A DNA stretch of 64,000 bases from Lacrimispora indolis DSM 755. Its GTDB lineage: Bacteria; Bacillota; Clostridia; Lachnospirales; Lachnospiraceae. The stretch covers positions 1,984,001 through 2,048,000 of the forward strand of contig NZ_AZUI01000001.1 in the NCBI RefSeq assembly GCF_000526995.1, given 5' to 3'. The position numbers and the translations under genes are program-made. The stretch's first letter is position 1, and each line of letters starts with the position of its first letter. Shown here piece by piece: positions 34,173-42,972 of the stretch. The notes under the pieces are model-generated. The model was given only the letters and a program-made list of their open reading frames with translations, was not told the origin of the DNA and made no database searches.

Positions 34173-35597
34173 TTATGGAGCAGTGGGCTTCCCTTCGCTC
34201 AGCATATGGCCCTTTAAATATTCGGAAGGTGAGATTCCCGTACTTTTTAAGAAAACCTTGGTAAAATACCTTGTGCTGAAATATCCCACCCGCTCTGCAG
34301 TATCCCGTACCGTGGCAGTATGTCCCCCTGACATGAGCTCCATTGCCTTTTTTATACGGACCCCGGTCAAGTGGTCAACAAATTTTTCTCCGGTTTTCAT
34401 CTTATAGATTTTACTTAAGTAGTTGGGTGAAATATCAATCATATCCGCAATGGTATTGATCCCGATCTGGTCCATATAATGCTCTTCCATATAAACGTTG
34501 ATTTTATCAATTAAGTCAATGCTCTGATTTTGGTAAGTCATCTGCTTAAAAAATTCTACGAGCCGGCTGATGGAGCAAATACCGGCCGCTGTACCGGATT
34601 CCATGGTAAGAATGCGGTTTAAGGAATCATCACAAAGTTCAAAGACCTCTTTTTCATGAGGAAAAAGGGAAAGTGTGTGGAGCAGATTCTGGAAACCAAT
34701 CACATCATCTGTCTGGCGGGCAATCAAAAGCTTTTCCATCAAATCCGAAAAAGGCAGGAGAGGGGAAAACGCCAATCGTTCTTTCTCTGATAAAACCGAC
34801 CCAAGGCCAACGCAAAATCGCAGGCTGTCTGCCTTTTGAACGGCCTCAAACTGTGCAAACAGCTGAGAAAGATCTCCGGCTGAAACGTGAAATCCGGTTG
34901 CAACGCATCCGCTGGTCTGGTGAAACCGGCTGAGTTCTTTCTTAAACTCCTCAGGGGGAATTGCCGTGCTGGTAAGATAACAGATTTCCCCTGTAGGAAG
35001 AAATGTCAATGTAAACCTGGCACCGTGGCGGGAGGAGATAGAAGAGAGCATGGTATTTAACTCATCCAAGTCATTTTTAAAGGTTTCCTTATGGTAATGG
35101 TCAACATAAAACAGAACAGCCGTGTAAGGGGGAAGAACGTACCTTGGAGTCTGTAAAAACCGGATGGATGTATAGAGGTCGAGAATTTTTTCAAATTCCA
35201 GTTCATAATCTTTTTTCAGCAAAAGCTCCCGCTCTCCAAAAAGAGAAGCTGCTTTTTCCATGGTAGCCCGGACCTCGTCAAGACTGGCCGGTTTTAATAG
35301 ATAGTCTAAGGCTCCCAGCCTTAAAGCTTCCTGTGCATAGGAAAACTCCGCATATCCGGTCAGCATGACCACCGGGATCTGCTGCTCATGAAACCGGGAA
35401 AAAGCCTGCAGACCGGTGAGCATTGGCATGTGGATATCCAGGAATATCAGGTCAGGCGTATCCTTTTCCAGTTGTTCTAAAAGCTTTTCTCCGTTTTCTA
35501 CTTCAAAAAACCGGTGAACGTTGGGATAAAGCTCCTCAATCATGCTTTTTAATCCCAGCCGGATCAGGCGTTCATCGTCAGCTAAAAGAATTTTCAT
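34173..35597 (-). CDS. YesN-type response regulator with AraC DNA-binding domain
   Basis: A 474-residue regulator: receiver domain (1-120) with phosphoacceptor Asp54 in IFLDIHMPM and Lys in YLLKPAS; a middle region (about 150-330) of unknown fold; C-terminal AraC helix-turn-helix pair (about 365-465: INTIADMIDISPNYLSKIYKMKTG, then VRDTAERVGYFSTRYFTKVFLKSTG). It overlaps the kinase gene by 4 bases. Its probable target is the divergent binding-protein operon at 37542, and it presumably responds to an oligosaccharide sensed by the partner kinase. Confidence 0.93.
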   Translation of the reverse strand: MKILLADDERLIRLGLKSMIEELYPNVHRFFEVENGEKLLEQLEKDTPDLIFLDIHMPMLTGLQAFSRFHEQQIPVVMLTGYAEFSYAQEALRLGALDYLLKPASLDEVRATMEKAASLFGERELLLKKDYELEFEKILDLYTSIRFLQTPRYVLPPYTAVLFYVDHYHKETFKNDLDELNTMLSSISSRHGARFTLTFLPTGEICYLTSTAIPPEEFKKELSRFHQTSGCVATGFHVSAGDLSQLFAQFEAVQKADSLRFCVGLGSVLSEKERLAFSPLLPFSDLMEKLLIARQTDDVIGFQNLLHTLSLFPHEKEVFELCDDSLNRILTMESGTAAGICSISRLVEFFKQMTYQNQSIDLIDKINVYMEEHYMDQIGINTIADMIDISPNYLSKIYKMKTGEKFVDHLTGVRIKKAMELMSGGHTATVRDTAERVGYFSTRYFTKVFLKSTGISPSEYLKGHMLSEGKPTAP

Positions 35598-37354
35598 AAA
35601 GAGGTTCCTCCTTCCAGAGGTATTTTAATTGTCATGGAAGTAATGTCTCCAGTCAGATTTATTTCAAAGGAGGCATGGGGGTGAAAGATTTTTACCCGGT
35701 TTTCCACATTTCTTATACCAACCTTTCCATCGGAGTATACTTCCTTAATATGAATGGGAATTCCGTTGTTTTTTTCTTCCAGGATCAGGGTATGGTTCTC
35801 AATGGAGGCGGAGATTGAGATCGTAATGGAAATACCGTCCCCGTCCATTCCATGCTTTAAGGCATTCTCCACAAGCGGCTGTATGAGAAGCCTTGGAATG
35901 GAGATGTTCTTTGCTTCTTCCTCCATGGAGCTTATAAAGGTCAGCCGTTCATCATAGCGTATTTTAAGGAGATTGCAGTATTGGATGCAGAATTTAAATT
36001 CTTCTTCAACCGTGGTCAGCTTTGCGTTGCTGCAGGTATAGCGGAATATTCTGGTGAGCTGGATAATGCTGTCCTCCAGCTCTTTTTTCATCCCGATCCG
36101 GTTCATGGTGAGAAAGCAGTTTAAGGTATTGTAGAGAAAATGGGGGTTGATCTGGCTTTGAAGGGCCCGGTATTCTGCCTCCTGCCGGTCAATCTCATAT
36201 TTATAGGACCGGTCAATATAAAGCTCCAGCTTACGGATCATCTCATTTAGATTCTCCGCAATCAGGGACAATTCTTCCGTGTTAAAGGAATCGTTCTGCA
36301 AAAGGTCTGTGTCAGGGACAGAAGCCTCCAAGTCACCCCGTGCCACCTTTTTCATTGTATTTAAAATGGAATTTAAAGCAAGGGCAGTCTTTTTTGAGTT
36401 GGAGCGGAAAATGGAGAATGCGGCCAGAATGGAGGAAAGGCTTAAAATAGCAGCAAGGCTCCACACAATGGATACTTGCTTAAATATATCCTTTTGTGAG
36501 GAGACAAAAATAAGCTGCCAGGGCATTCCTGAAATATCACTTTTATACAGGCGGTAGGTATCGGAGCCAGTGGGGATTTTATTATCAGGGGAAGAAAGCG
36601 TTTCAAGGACGCCTTTCTCCACCTTTCCAACCTGGTAGACGGGAGTTCCGTCCTGGCCTGCAATCACAAAGCCTGAATTTTCGCTTAAGCTTACGCTGCT
36701 GAAAATATCCTTAATGATGTTGTCGGAGGCGTCGATCCGTATGACGCCCAGCTTCCGTTTGGTGTACACGTTGCGGACCGTATGAAGGGCGGAGATGACC
36801 GTTGTCTCAGCGCGGATATAAGGGGGAGGCTCTGAAACCATAAAATAATAAGGGTCCGTTGAATGTAAAACCTGCTGATACCAGGGTTCCAGCTGGTAAG
36901 GATAGTCTGTGGTATTCATAAGATCACTGGTTTTTGTTGCAGTGACGATGATATGGTTGTCCGGGTTTACAGGCATGAAAGATACTGCCAGAATATCCTC
37001 CCTGGCGGTATTTAAAATCCGCTGCATGGAAGTGGTATAATTTTGCCGGTGGCGCTCGATCCGGTAGTCTGAGGAACCATCCTTTGTGTATTTCCCATTT
37101 TCAACAGCTGCAAAAAAGTTCAGAATATCATCATAAATATAAGGGGTAAGAGCCAGCCTTTTTAAGTCGGATACATAGGTGCTTAAATTGGTTGAAATGG
37201 AGTAAAGGGAGGTTGAAAAGTATTTTTCATTGTCCCTGTATATCCTGTTTTGAAAGTAAAAGGCAAGTATGGTGGCCATGATGATGATGGGCATAACAAT
37301 ACTGATGAGAAACAGGGCCAAAAACCGGTTTTGAAAGCTTTGGCGTTTTTTCAT
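35594..37354 (-). CDS. YesM-type sensor histidine kinase
   Basis: A 586-residue membrane kinase. Helix 1 at about residues 12-33, a large extracytoplasmic sensor (35-295), helix 2 (about 300-320), HAMP-like linker, then the LytS/YesM histidine kinase domain with phosphoacceptor His in LQSQINPHFLYNTLN and ATPase motifs LIQPLVENALKHG and GKVGIRNVENR. Start ATG 37354 with AGGAGGTGA. Divergent from the binding-protein gene at 37542, with which it shares a 187-base intergenic region. Senses an extracellular sugar, directly or through the lipoprotein. Confidence 0.93.
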   Translation of the reverse strand: MKKRQSFQNRFLALFLISIVMPIIIMATILAFYFQNRIYRDNEKYFSTSLYSISTNLSTYVSDLKRLALTPYIYDDILNFFAAVENGKYTKDGSSDYRIERHRQNYTTSMQRILNTAREDILAVSFMPVNPDNHIIVTATKTSDLMNTTDYPYQLEPWYQQVLHSTDPYYFMVSEPPPYIRAETTVISALHTVRNVYTKRKLGVIRIDASDNIIKDIFSSVSLSENSGFVIAGQDGTPVYQVGKVEKGVLETLSSPDNKIPTGSDTYRLYKSDISGMPWQLIFVSSQKDIFKQVSIVWSLAAILSLSSILAAFSIFRSNSKKTALALNSILNTMKKVARGDLEASVPDTDLLQNDSFNTEELSLIAENLNEMIRKLELYIDRSYKYEIDRQEAEYRALQSQINPHFLYNTLNCFLTMNRIGMKKELEDSIIQLTRIFRYTCSNAKLTTVEEEFKFCIQYCNLLKIRYDERLTFISSMEEEAKNISIPRLLIQPLVENALKHGMDGDGISITISISASIENHTLILEEKNNGIPIHIKEVYSDGKVGIRNVENRVKIFHPHASFEINLTGDITSMTIKIPLEGGTSL

Positions 37355-37541
37355 GTTGAGTCACCTCCTGGGCCTATATTGTATCCATATTATCAATGTT
37401 TTTCAATCCCCCATGGGGAAAATGATGGAAATGAGCCTGAAAGTGTAGATTTGAGTATCTTACGGATTCCAGAGGACTATGATAAACTAAGGTTACAAAA
37501 TAGCCGGCTAAAAACTATTAGGAATGTAAGGGAGAATATTT

Positions 37542-38870
37542 ATGAAGAAATTAGCACTTGCTGCGATGGCAGGTTTCATTGCAGTCAGCATGTCAGGCTG
37601 CTCCAAGGCGCCTGAAGAGCCTGTGGAGACAACCACGACCACAGCTGCGGAAGCAGTAAAAGAGACAGAATCAAAAGGGGAAGCAGCAGCTTCCACAGGT
37701 GTTACCATTGAATTTTTATATAACTTAAACGGTGAGTCTGTCAGCGATGCCATTCAGGATGTTTGCAAGCAGTTTACAGAGGAAACCGGAATCGGCGTGG
37801 AAGCGGTCATGCCTGGCAGTAATTTTTCCGATATCATGAAGACCAGAATGGCTTCCAACCAGCTTCCTGATGTGTGGACAACCCATGGCTGGGCAGTTGC
37901 AAGATATGCGGAATACTTATCTCCTTTAAATGATTTTGAATTTGCATCTCACATTGCCCCAAGCATCAAGGAACAGATCACGGACGGTGAAGGAAACCTT
38001 TATACCCTTCCCATTGACATGGATTTAACCGGAATGATCTACAATGAAAATGTTCTGGAAGAAGCCGGCGTGAATGTGGATGACATCAAAACCTGGGCTG
38101 ATTTTGAGGAAGCCTGCGAGAAGATCAAGGCAGCAGGACTTACCCCGATCCAGCTTGGAGGAAAAGACAGCTACACCATGGGTAATATGATGGATTTCGT
38201 GGCGCCTACTTTGATCACAAACGAGGATGAGGCTAATCAGTCCGCTCTGTTAGACGGCAGCTTTGACTGGAGCAAATGGAATGTGGTCGTAAACCAGATC
38301 GACTCCTGGAGGCAGAAGGGATACTTTAATACAGATGCCGTTACAGCAGATTTCATGACCGGTATCAAGGCCCTTGCAGCTGACAAGTCAGCATTTATGT
38401 TTACTGCAGCCAGCGGAATCACAGAGACTTATGTTCAGAACCCGGATACGAAAATGGGCTTTATGCCTCTTCCTGCAAGAGAAGCAGGGCTGAAACGGTC
38501 TCTGATGACAGGAGAGCATTTTGCAGTGGGCATGTCAAAGACCACAAAGCATCCGGAAGAAGTAAAGCAGTTTATGGATTTCCTTGCCCGTGAAGACATT
38601 TGTTCTTACCTTGCAACCAAATGCGGTATGCCTTCCGGACTTGACAACGTGGTAAGCGATACGGGCAGACTGGCTCCTTTCTATGATAAGTATGCAAATG
38701 ACAGTTCCATTTTAAACATTCCGTATTTTGACAGAAAATACCTTCCAAGCGGCATGTGGAATGACCTCTGTGTAACAGGAGCTACCATTGTTTCCGGACA
38801 GTCAGATTCCCTTACCGTTGCAGTGGATCAGATGAAGACAAGCTATGAGGAAAAGAAAGCACAGGAGTAA
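37542..38870 (+). CDS. Sugar ABC transporter substrate-binding lipoprotein
   Basis: A 442-residue extracellular binding protein. Lipoprotein signal: MKKLALAAMAGFIAVSMSGC, lipobox SGC with Cys20, then a Thr/Glu/Ala-rich linker (to about 50) and the mature family 1 solute-binding fold (VTIEFLYNLNG onward; LYTLPIDMDLTGMIYNENVLEEAG near the hinge). First gene of an operon with two permeases and an alpha-galactosidase, which suggests alpha-galactosides (raffinose or melibiose type) as ligands. ATG 37542 after AAGGGAGAATATTT. Confidence 0.93.
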   Translation: MKKLALAAMAGFIAVSMSGCSKAPEEPVETTTTTAAEAVKETESKGEAAASTGVTIEFLYNLNGESVSDAIQDVCKQFTEETGIGVEAVMPGSNFSDIMKTRMASNQLPDVWTTHGWAVARYAEYLSPLNDFEFASHIAPSIKEQITDGEGNLYTLPIDMDLTGMIYNENVLEEAGVNVDDIKTWADFEEACEKIKAAGLTPIQLGGKDSYTMGNMMDFVAPTLITNEDEANQSALLDGSFDWSKWNVVVNQIDSWRQKGYFNTDAVTADFMTGIKALAADKSAFMFTAASGITETYVQNPDTKMGFMPLPAREAGLKRSLMTGEHFAVGMSKTTKHPEEVKQFMDFLAREDICSYLATKCGMPSGLDNVVSDTGRLAPFYDKYANDSSILNIPYFDRKYLPSGMWNDLCVTGATIVSGQSDSLTVAVDQMKTSYEEKKAQE

Positions 38871-38872
38871 AC

Positions 38873-39745
38873 ATGAAGATTCAAAAAAAATCAGCGATCA
38901 ATCTGTTTTATATTCCGGCAGTGATACTGTTTCTGGTTTTTGTAATTTATCCTTTTGTCCAGGGTATCCGGCTTTCCTTTACCAACTGGAATGGATATTC
39001 CCAGACTATGAAATATGTTGGATTTAAAAATTATGCCAGATTATTTCAGGATGCAAATGTAAAGACAGCACTGGTCAATACACTTATTTACGGTGTTATG
39101 AGTACCCTGATCCAGAATATACTGGGTCTTGGCTACGCGTTATTTTTAAATACAAAGTTTAAGGGACGTTCCCTTGTCAGAACGATTATCTATATGCCGG
39201 TTATGATTGCTCCGCTGATTATGGGTTACATCATGTATTTCTTCTTTCAGTATGACGGAGGTGCGGTCAATGATATTCTGACCGCCCTCCACATGGAGCC
39301 GGTGGATTTACTGGTCCATTCAGGAACAGCCATCTGGATCATCGTTCTAGTGAATTCCCTGCAGTTTGTGGGCGTTGCCATGGTCATTTACCTGGCAGGC
39401 CTTCAGAATGTTCCCAACATGTATTATGAGGCAGCCATGATCGACGGAGCTACCTTCTGGGAACGTTTTAAGCACATTACCGTTCCCCTGCTGATGCCGG
39501 CCATTTCTTCCTCTACCATTTTAAACCTGATCGGAGGATTAAAGCTCTTTGACCTGGTTATGGCGCTTACAAGCGGCGGACCGGGATTCAGCACTCATTC
39601 CCTGTCCACTTTGGTTACCAACCAGTATTTCTCCGCTCAGTCCGCAGGATATGCTTCTGCAATCGGGATTTTTTCATTCCTGCTGATTATGATCATCAGC
39701 AATGTGGTTATGGGGTATTTTGACAGGAAGGAGGTGGATGCGTAA
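38873..39745 (+). CDS. Sugar ABC transporter permease (MalF/UgpA type)
   Basis: A 290-residue permease with six helices and the cytoplasmic EAA loop YYEAAMIDGATFWERFKHIT, which contacts the ATPase. It begins 2 bases after the binding-protein stop codon and its stop overlaps the next start by one base. With the following permease it forms the membrane channel of an oligosaccharide importer; no ATPase gene is in this operon, so a shared MsiK/UgpC-type ATPase from elsewhere is likely used. Confidence 0.93.
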   Translation: MKIQKKSAINLFYIPAVILFLVFVIYPFVQGIRLSFTNWNGYSQTMKYVGFKNYARLFQDANVKTALVNTLIYGVMSTLIQNILGLGYALFLNTKFKGRSLVRTIIYMPVMIAPLIMGYIMYFFFQYDGGAVNDILTALHMEPVDLLVHSGTAIWIIVLVNSLQFVGVAMVIYLAGLQNVPNMYYEAAMIDGATFWERFKHITVPLLMPAISSSTILNLIGGLKLFDLVMALTSGGPGFSTHSLSTLVTNQYFSAQSAGYASAIGIFSFLLIMIISNVVMGYFDRKEVDA

Positions 39746-40566
39746 TGAAAGGATCAAGAGTTTCCAATGCCTGGAAGTATATTCTGGCTCTCATCATCAT
39801 TGCAGTCCACTTTGTGCCCATTTATATGGTGGTCGCCATTGCGTTTAAATCCCCTTATGACCATTCCTCCAGGTGGGCCTTTCCGGGATACTTTTACTTA
39901 AAAAACATTTACACCGCACTGGAACGGGGAGGGATGCTCCTGGCCCTTAAAAATACGGTGATCATCAGCGGCATGGCAATTCTGTTCATTGTGGTTGTGG
40001 GAGCTATGGCGGCTTATCCCCTTGCAAGAAATAAGAGCAGGCTTAATAATCTGGTGAAAGGGTTTATTATGGGTGTCATGATGATCCCCCCCTTAAGCAT
40101 TTTGGTTCCTCTGTATTCCTTTATGGCAAAGATTCAGGGAATCAATTCCTACTGGGGCATGATCGTGACCCTGATCACCTTCCAGCTTCCCACCAGCATC
40201 TTTTTGTTTTCCAGCTTTATTACCAGCATTCCTGTTGCCCTTGAGGAAGCGGCGGCAATTGACGGCTGCGGGCCGTTCCAGACATTTTTCCGGATCATCA
40301 TGCCCCAGCTGAAGCCGGTAACGGCTTCTGTTATCATCATCACAGGCGTAAACTGCTGGAACAATTACCAGTTCGCCCTATACTTACTCCAGTCACCCAG
40401 GATCAAAACCATCACCCTGGCCATTGCAGGCTTCTTTTCCGCGGACTCGGCCAATGTCAACGGTGCGGCGGCGGCTGCCTTTATCGGGATTCTTCCCATG
40501 GTTGTGGTGTTCCTGTTTTTACAGAAATACTTTATCCAGGGCATGGTGGACAGCGCAATTAAGTAA
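39745..40566 (+). CDS. Sugar ABC transporter permease (MalG/UgpE type)
   Basis: A 273-residue, six-helix permease with EAA loop EEAAAIDGCGPFQTFFRIIM. It starts at the TAATG overlap with the upstream permease, preceded by GGAGGTGG. Second half of the importer channel serving the binding protein at 37542. Its C-terminus, FLFLQKYFIQGMVDSAIK, is typical of MalG-like permeases. The alpha-galactosidase gene follows after an intergenic hairpin. Confidence 0.93.
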   Translation: MKGSRVSNAWKYILALIIIAVHFVPIYMVVAIAFKSPYDHSSRWAFPGYFYLKNIYTALERGGMLLALKNTVIISGMAILFIVVVGAMAAYPLARNKSRLNNLVKGFIMGVMMIPPLSILVPLYSFMAKIQGINSYWGMIVTLITFQLPTSIFLFSSFITSIPVALEEAAAIDGCGPFQTFFRIIMPQLKPVTASVIIITGVNCWNNYQFALYLLQSPRIKTITLAIAGFFSADSANVNGAAAAAFIGILPMVVVFLFLQKYFIQGMVDSAIK

Positions 40567-40596
40567 TTGGAAAATAATTAAATATGATTCAAAAAG

Positions 40597-40633
40597 GAAA
40601 GCGGGAATCAGATGAGAATTCCGCTTTCTTTCT
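40597..40633 (+). terminator. Intergenic hairpin before the alpha-galactosidase gene
   Basis: GAAAGCGG-GAAT (40597-40608, one bulged G) pairs with ATTCCGCTTTC (40618-40628), followed by TTTCT. It probably attenuates transcription between the importer genes and the enzyme gene. Confidence 0.6.
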
Positions 40634-40660
40634 AAAATTATTGAAAGATTGAGGTTTGTT

Positions 40661-42850
40661 ATGAGTGTACAATATATTGAGGATAAAAAGGTATTCTTGC
40701 TGAACACGAAACATACAAGCTACCAGTTCCGGGTGGCGGAGTTTGGGTTTTTAGAGCATTTATACTATGGAAGAAAGATTTCCGATACAGCGGATTATCT
40801 CCCGGTGAGAATCCGCCATGGGTTCGAGGCCAATCCCTATGAGTCGGAAAAGGACAGGACCATCTGCTTGGATGTGCTGGAACAGGAGTATCCCGGGTTT
40901 GGAGTTTCAGACTTCCGCGTTTCCGCAGTCAGCGTAATTAACGGGGATGGGTCTGACTGTATTGATTTAAGATATGTGTCTCATAAGGTGATTAATGGAA
41001 AATACAGCCTGCAAGGAATGCCTTCCCTGCGGGACAACGGCGGCACATGGCAGACCCTGGAGGTCTTGATGAGGGACCCTTACACTCTGTTGGAGGTGAC
41101 TCTTGTTTACGGCGTGCTGGAGGAGTATGACATCATTACAAGATGTGCCAGGATTGAGAATGGGGGAGAGCAGACCGTATTTGTCAATGCAGCTCATTCC
41201 ACCTGCATTTCTTTCCCGACGGATCAGATGGATATGATCAGCTTCTATGGAAGCTGGGGCCATGAGCGGTGTGCGGAGAGAACATCTGTGAGACATGGGA
41301 AGATTACGGTGGACAGTGCCAGAGGCATTTCCAGCCATTACCAGAATCCTTCGGCCATTCTCTGCAGTCCGGATGCAACAGAGGATGGGGGAGATTGCTA
41401 TGGAGTTGCCCTGGTTTACAGCGGAAACTTTGCGATCACAACGGAGGTCAACGATTTTAAGCAGACCAGGCTGGTGGCAGGAGTGAATCCGGAGACGCTG
41501 TACTGGGAGCTTACAAAGGGCAGTGCATTTGAAACGCCGGAAGCAGTCATGACCTATAGTTTTCAGGGACTTTCCATAATGAGCCACAATTTCCACCGGG
41601 CTGTGAAGCATCATCTGATTCCCGGCCAGTTTGTCAATGAAAGATGCCCGGTTCTCATCAATAACTGGGAGGCGACCATGATTGATTTTGATGAAGAAAT
41701 GCTGGTGAATATTGCAGGTAAAGCAAAGGAACTGGGCGTTGAGATGTTTGTCATGGATGACGGCTGGTTCGGAAGAAGGACCGATGAATACAGGGGGCTT
41801 GGAGACTGGCAGTGCAACCGGAAGAAACTGCCCAGCGGAATTCCGGGATTTTCAGAAAGAATTCATGATATGGGATTAAAATTCGGCATCTGGATCGAGC
41901 CGGAAATGGTCAATGAGGATTCCAGGCTTTATGAGGAGCATCCGGACTGGTGTATCCAGATTCCGGGAAGAAAACCAACCCGCCAAAGATATCAGCTGAT
42001 CCTGGATTTCAGCAGGGATGAAGTGGTGAATGCTATTTTTCATCAGCTTTATGAGGAATTTAAGGATGCACAGATTGATTACATTAAGTGGGATATGAAC
42101 CGGAGCATGACGGACCGTTTCTCAGGGGCTCTTCCGGCCCACAGGCAGGGAGAGGTTTGCCATAAGTATGTGCTGGGACTTTATAAGCTGATGGATAAGA
42201 TGACAAAGGCGTTTCCAAACGTGCGGTTTGAGGGCTGCAGCGGAGGCGGAGGAAGGTTTGATATGGGTGTCCTTTACTACATGCCCCAGATCTGGTGCTC
42301 TGATGATACAGATGCGGTGGAGAGGATTCGCATTCAGTACGGAACTTCCATGATCTATCCGCCTTTTGCCATGGGTTCCCATGTTTCGGAATGCCCCAAC
42401 CAGCAGACGGGAAGAACGGTTTCCATTGACACAAGAGCGGCTCTTGCCTATTTTGGGACCTTTGGGTACGAGCTGGATTTAAATGAAATATCAGAGGAAG
42501 AACAGGAAGCGGTCCGCAGGCAGGTAAAATATTATCAGGAACACGGGCTGGTGTCCGCCCATGGAGACTATTACCGGCTGACTAACCCGGAAAGAGAGCG
42601 GGAGTATGGGGCGTTTATGTCGGTCTCCCAAGATAAGAAAGAGGCGGTCGTAGGATATGTACAGAGGGTTTCCGGAGCCAATAAGGGGATTATTTACTTA
42701 AGGCTTAAGGGGCTTGAGGAACAGACAAAGTATGAGATTCTGGAGCTTGGCATAAAGCTTTCCGGAGCAGCGCTGATGTATGCGGGACTGCCTATGCCGG
42801 TGATCAAGGCGGACAATGAAGCCAGGGTATTTACCTTGATGGCGCGGTGA
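40661..42850 (+). CDS. Alpha-galactosidase, glycoside hydrolase family 36
   Basis: A 729-residue cytoplasmic enzyme (no signal peptide) that removes alpha-1,6-galactose from raffinose-type sugars. N-terminal beta-sandwich (about 1-320), TIM barrel (about 325-640), C-terminal beta domain. Catalytic residues are visible: nucleophile Asp478 in YIKWDMNR and acid/base Asp548 in WCSDDTDA, at the family's usual positions; MDDGWFGRR and WIEPEMV are further hallmarks. ATG 40661, with GAAAG-ATTGAGG before it, is preferred over an upstream start at 40649. Imported oligosaccharides from the preceding ABC system are its likely substrates. Confidence 0.95.
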   Translation: MSVQYIEDKKVFLLNTKHTSYQFRVAEFGFLEHLYYGRKISDTADYLPVRIRHGFEANPYESEKDRTICLDVLEQEYPGFGVSDFRVSAVSVINGDGSDCIDLRYVSHKVINGKYSLQGMPSLRDNGGTWQTLEVLMRDPYTLLEVTLVYGVLEEYDIITRCARIENGGEQTVFVNAAHSTCISFPTDQMDMISFYGSWGHERCAERTSVRHGKITVDSARGISSHYQNPSAILCSPDATEDGGDCYGVALVYSGNFAITTEVNDFKQTRLVAGVNPETLYWELTKGSAFETPEAVMTYSFQGLSIMSHNFHRAVKHHLIPGQFVNERCPVLINNWEATMIDFDEEMLVNIAGKAKELGVEMFVMDDGWFGRRTDEYRGLGDWQCNRKKLPSGIPGFSERIHDMGLKFGIWIEPEMVNEDSRLYEEHPDWCIQIPGRKPTRQRYQLILDFSRDEVVNAIFHQLYEEFKDAQIDYIKWDMNRSMTDRFSGALPAHRQGEVCHKYVLGLYKLMDKMTKAFPNVRFEGCSGGGGRFDMGVLYYMPQIWCSDDTDAVERIRIQYGTSMIYPPFAMGSHVSECPNQQTGRTVSIDTRAALAYFGTFGYELDLNEISEEEQEAVRRQVKYYQEHGLVSAHGDYYRLTNPEREREYGAFMSVSQDKKEAVVGYVQRVSGANKGIIYLRLKGLEEQTKYEILELGIKLSGAALMYAGLPMPVIKADNEARVFTLMAR

Positions 42851-42906
42851 GGATAGTTCTGACTGGTTTTAAATGCTTAAGAGAGATATGTAAGAAAGGA
42901 TCGGAG

Positions 42907-42937
42907 ACGGGGAACACATCATATGTTGTTCCCTTCT
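42907..42937. terminator. Hairpin between convergent genes
   Basis: GGGGAAC (about 42910-42916) pairs with GTTCCC (about 42928-42933); outer GGATC (42899-42903) can pair with GGATCC (42939-42944). It lies between the alpha-galactosidase and the leftward kinase gene and probably ends the former transcript. Confidence 0.5.
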
Positions 42938-42972
42938 TGGATCCTGTTTGTTTTAGTTTTGCAATAAACCAT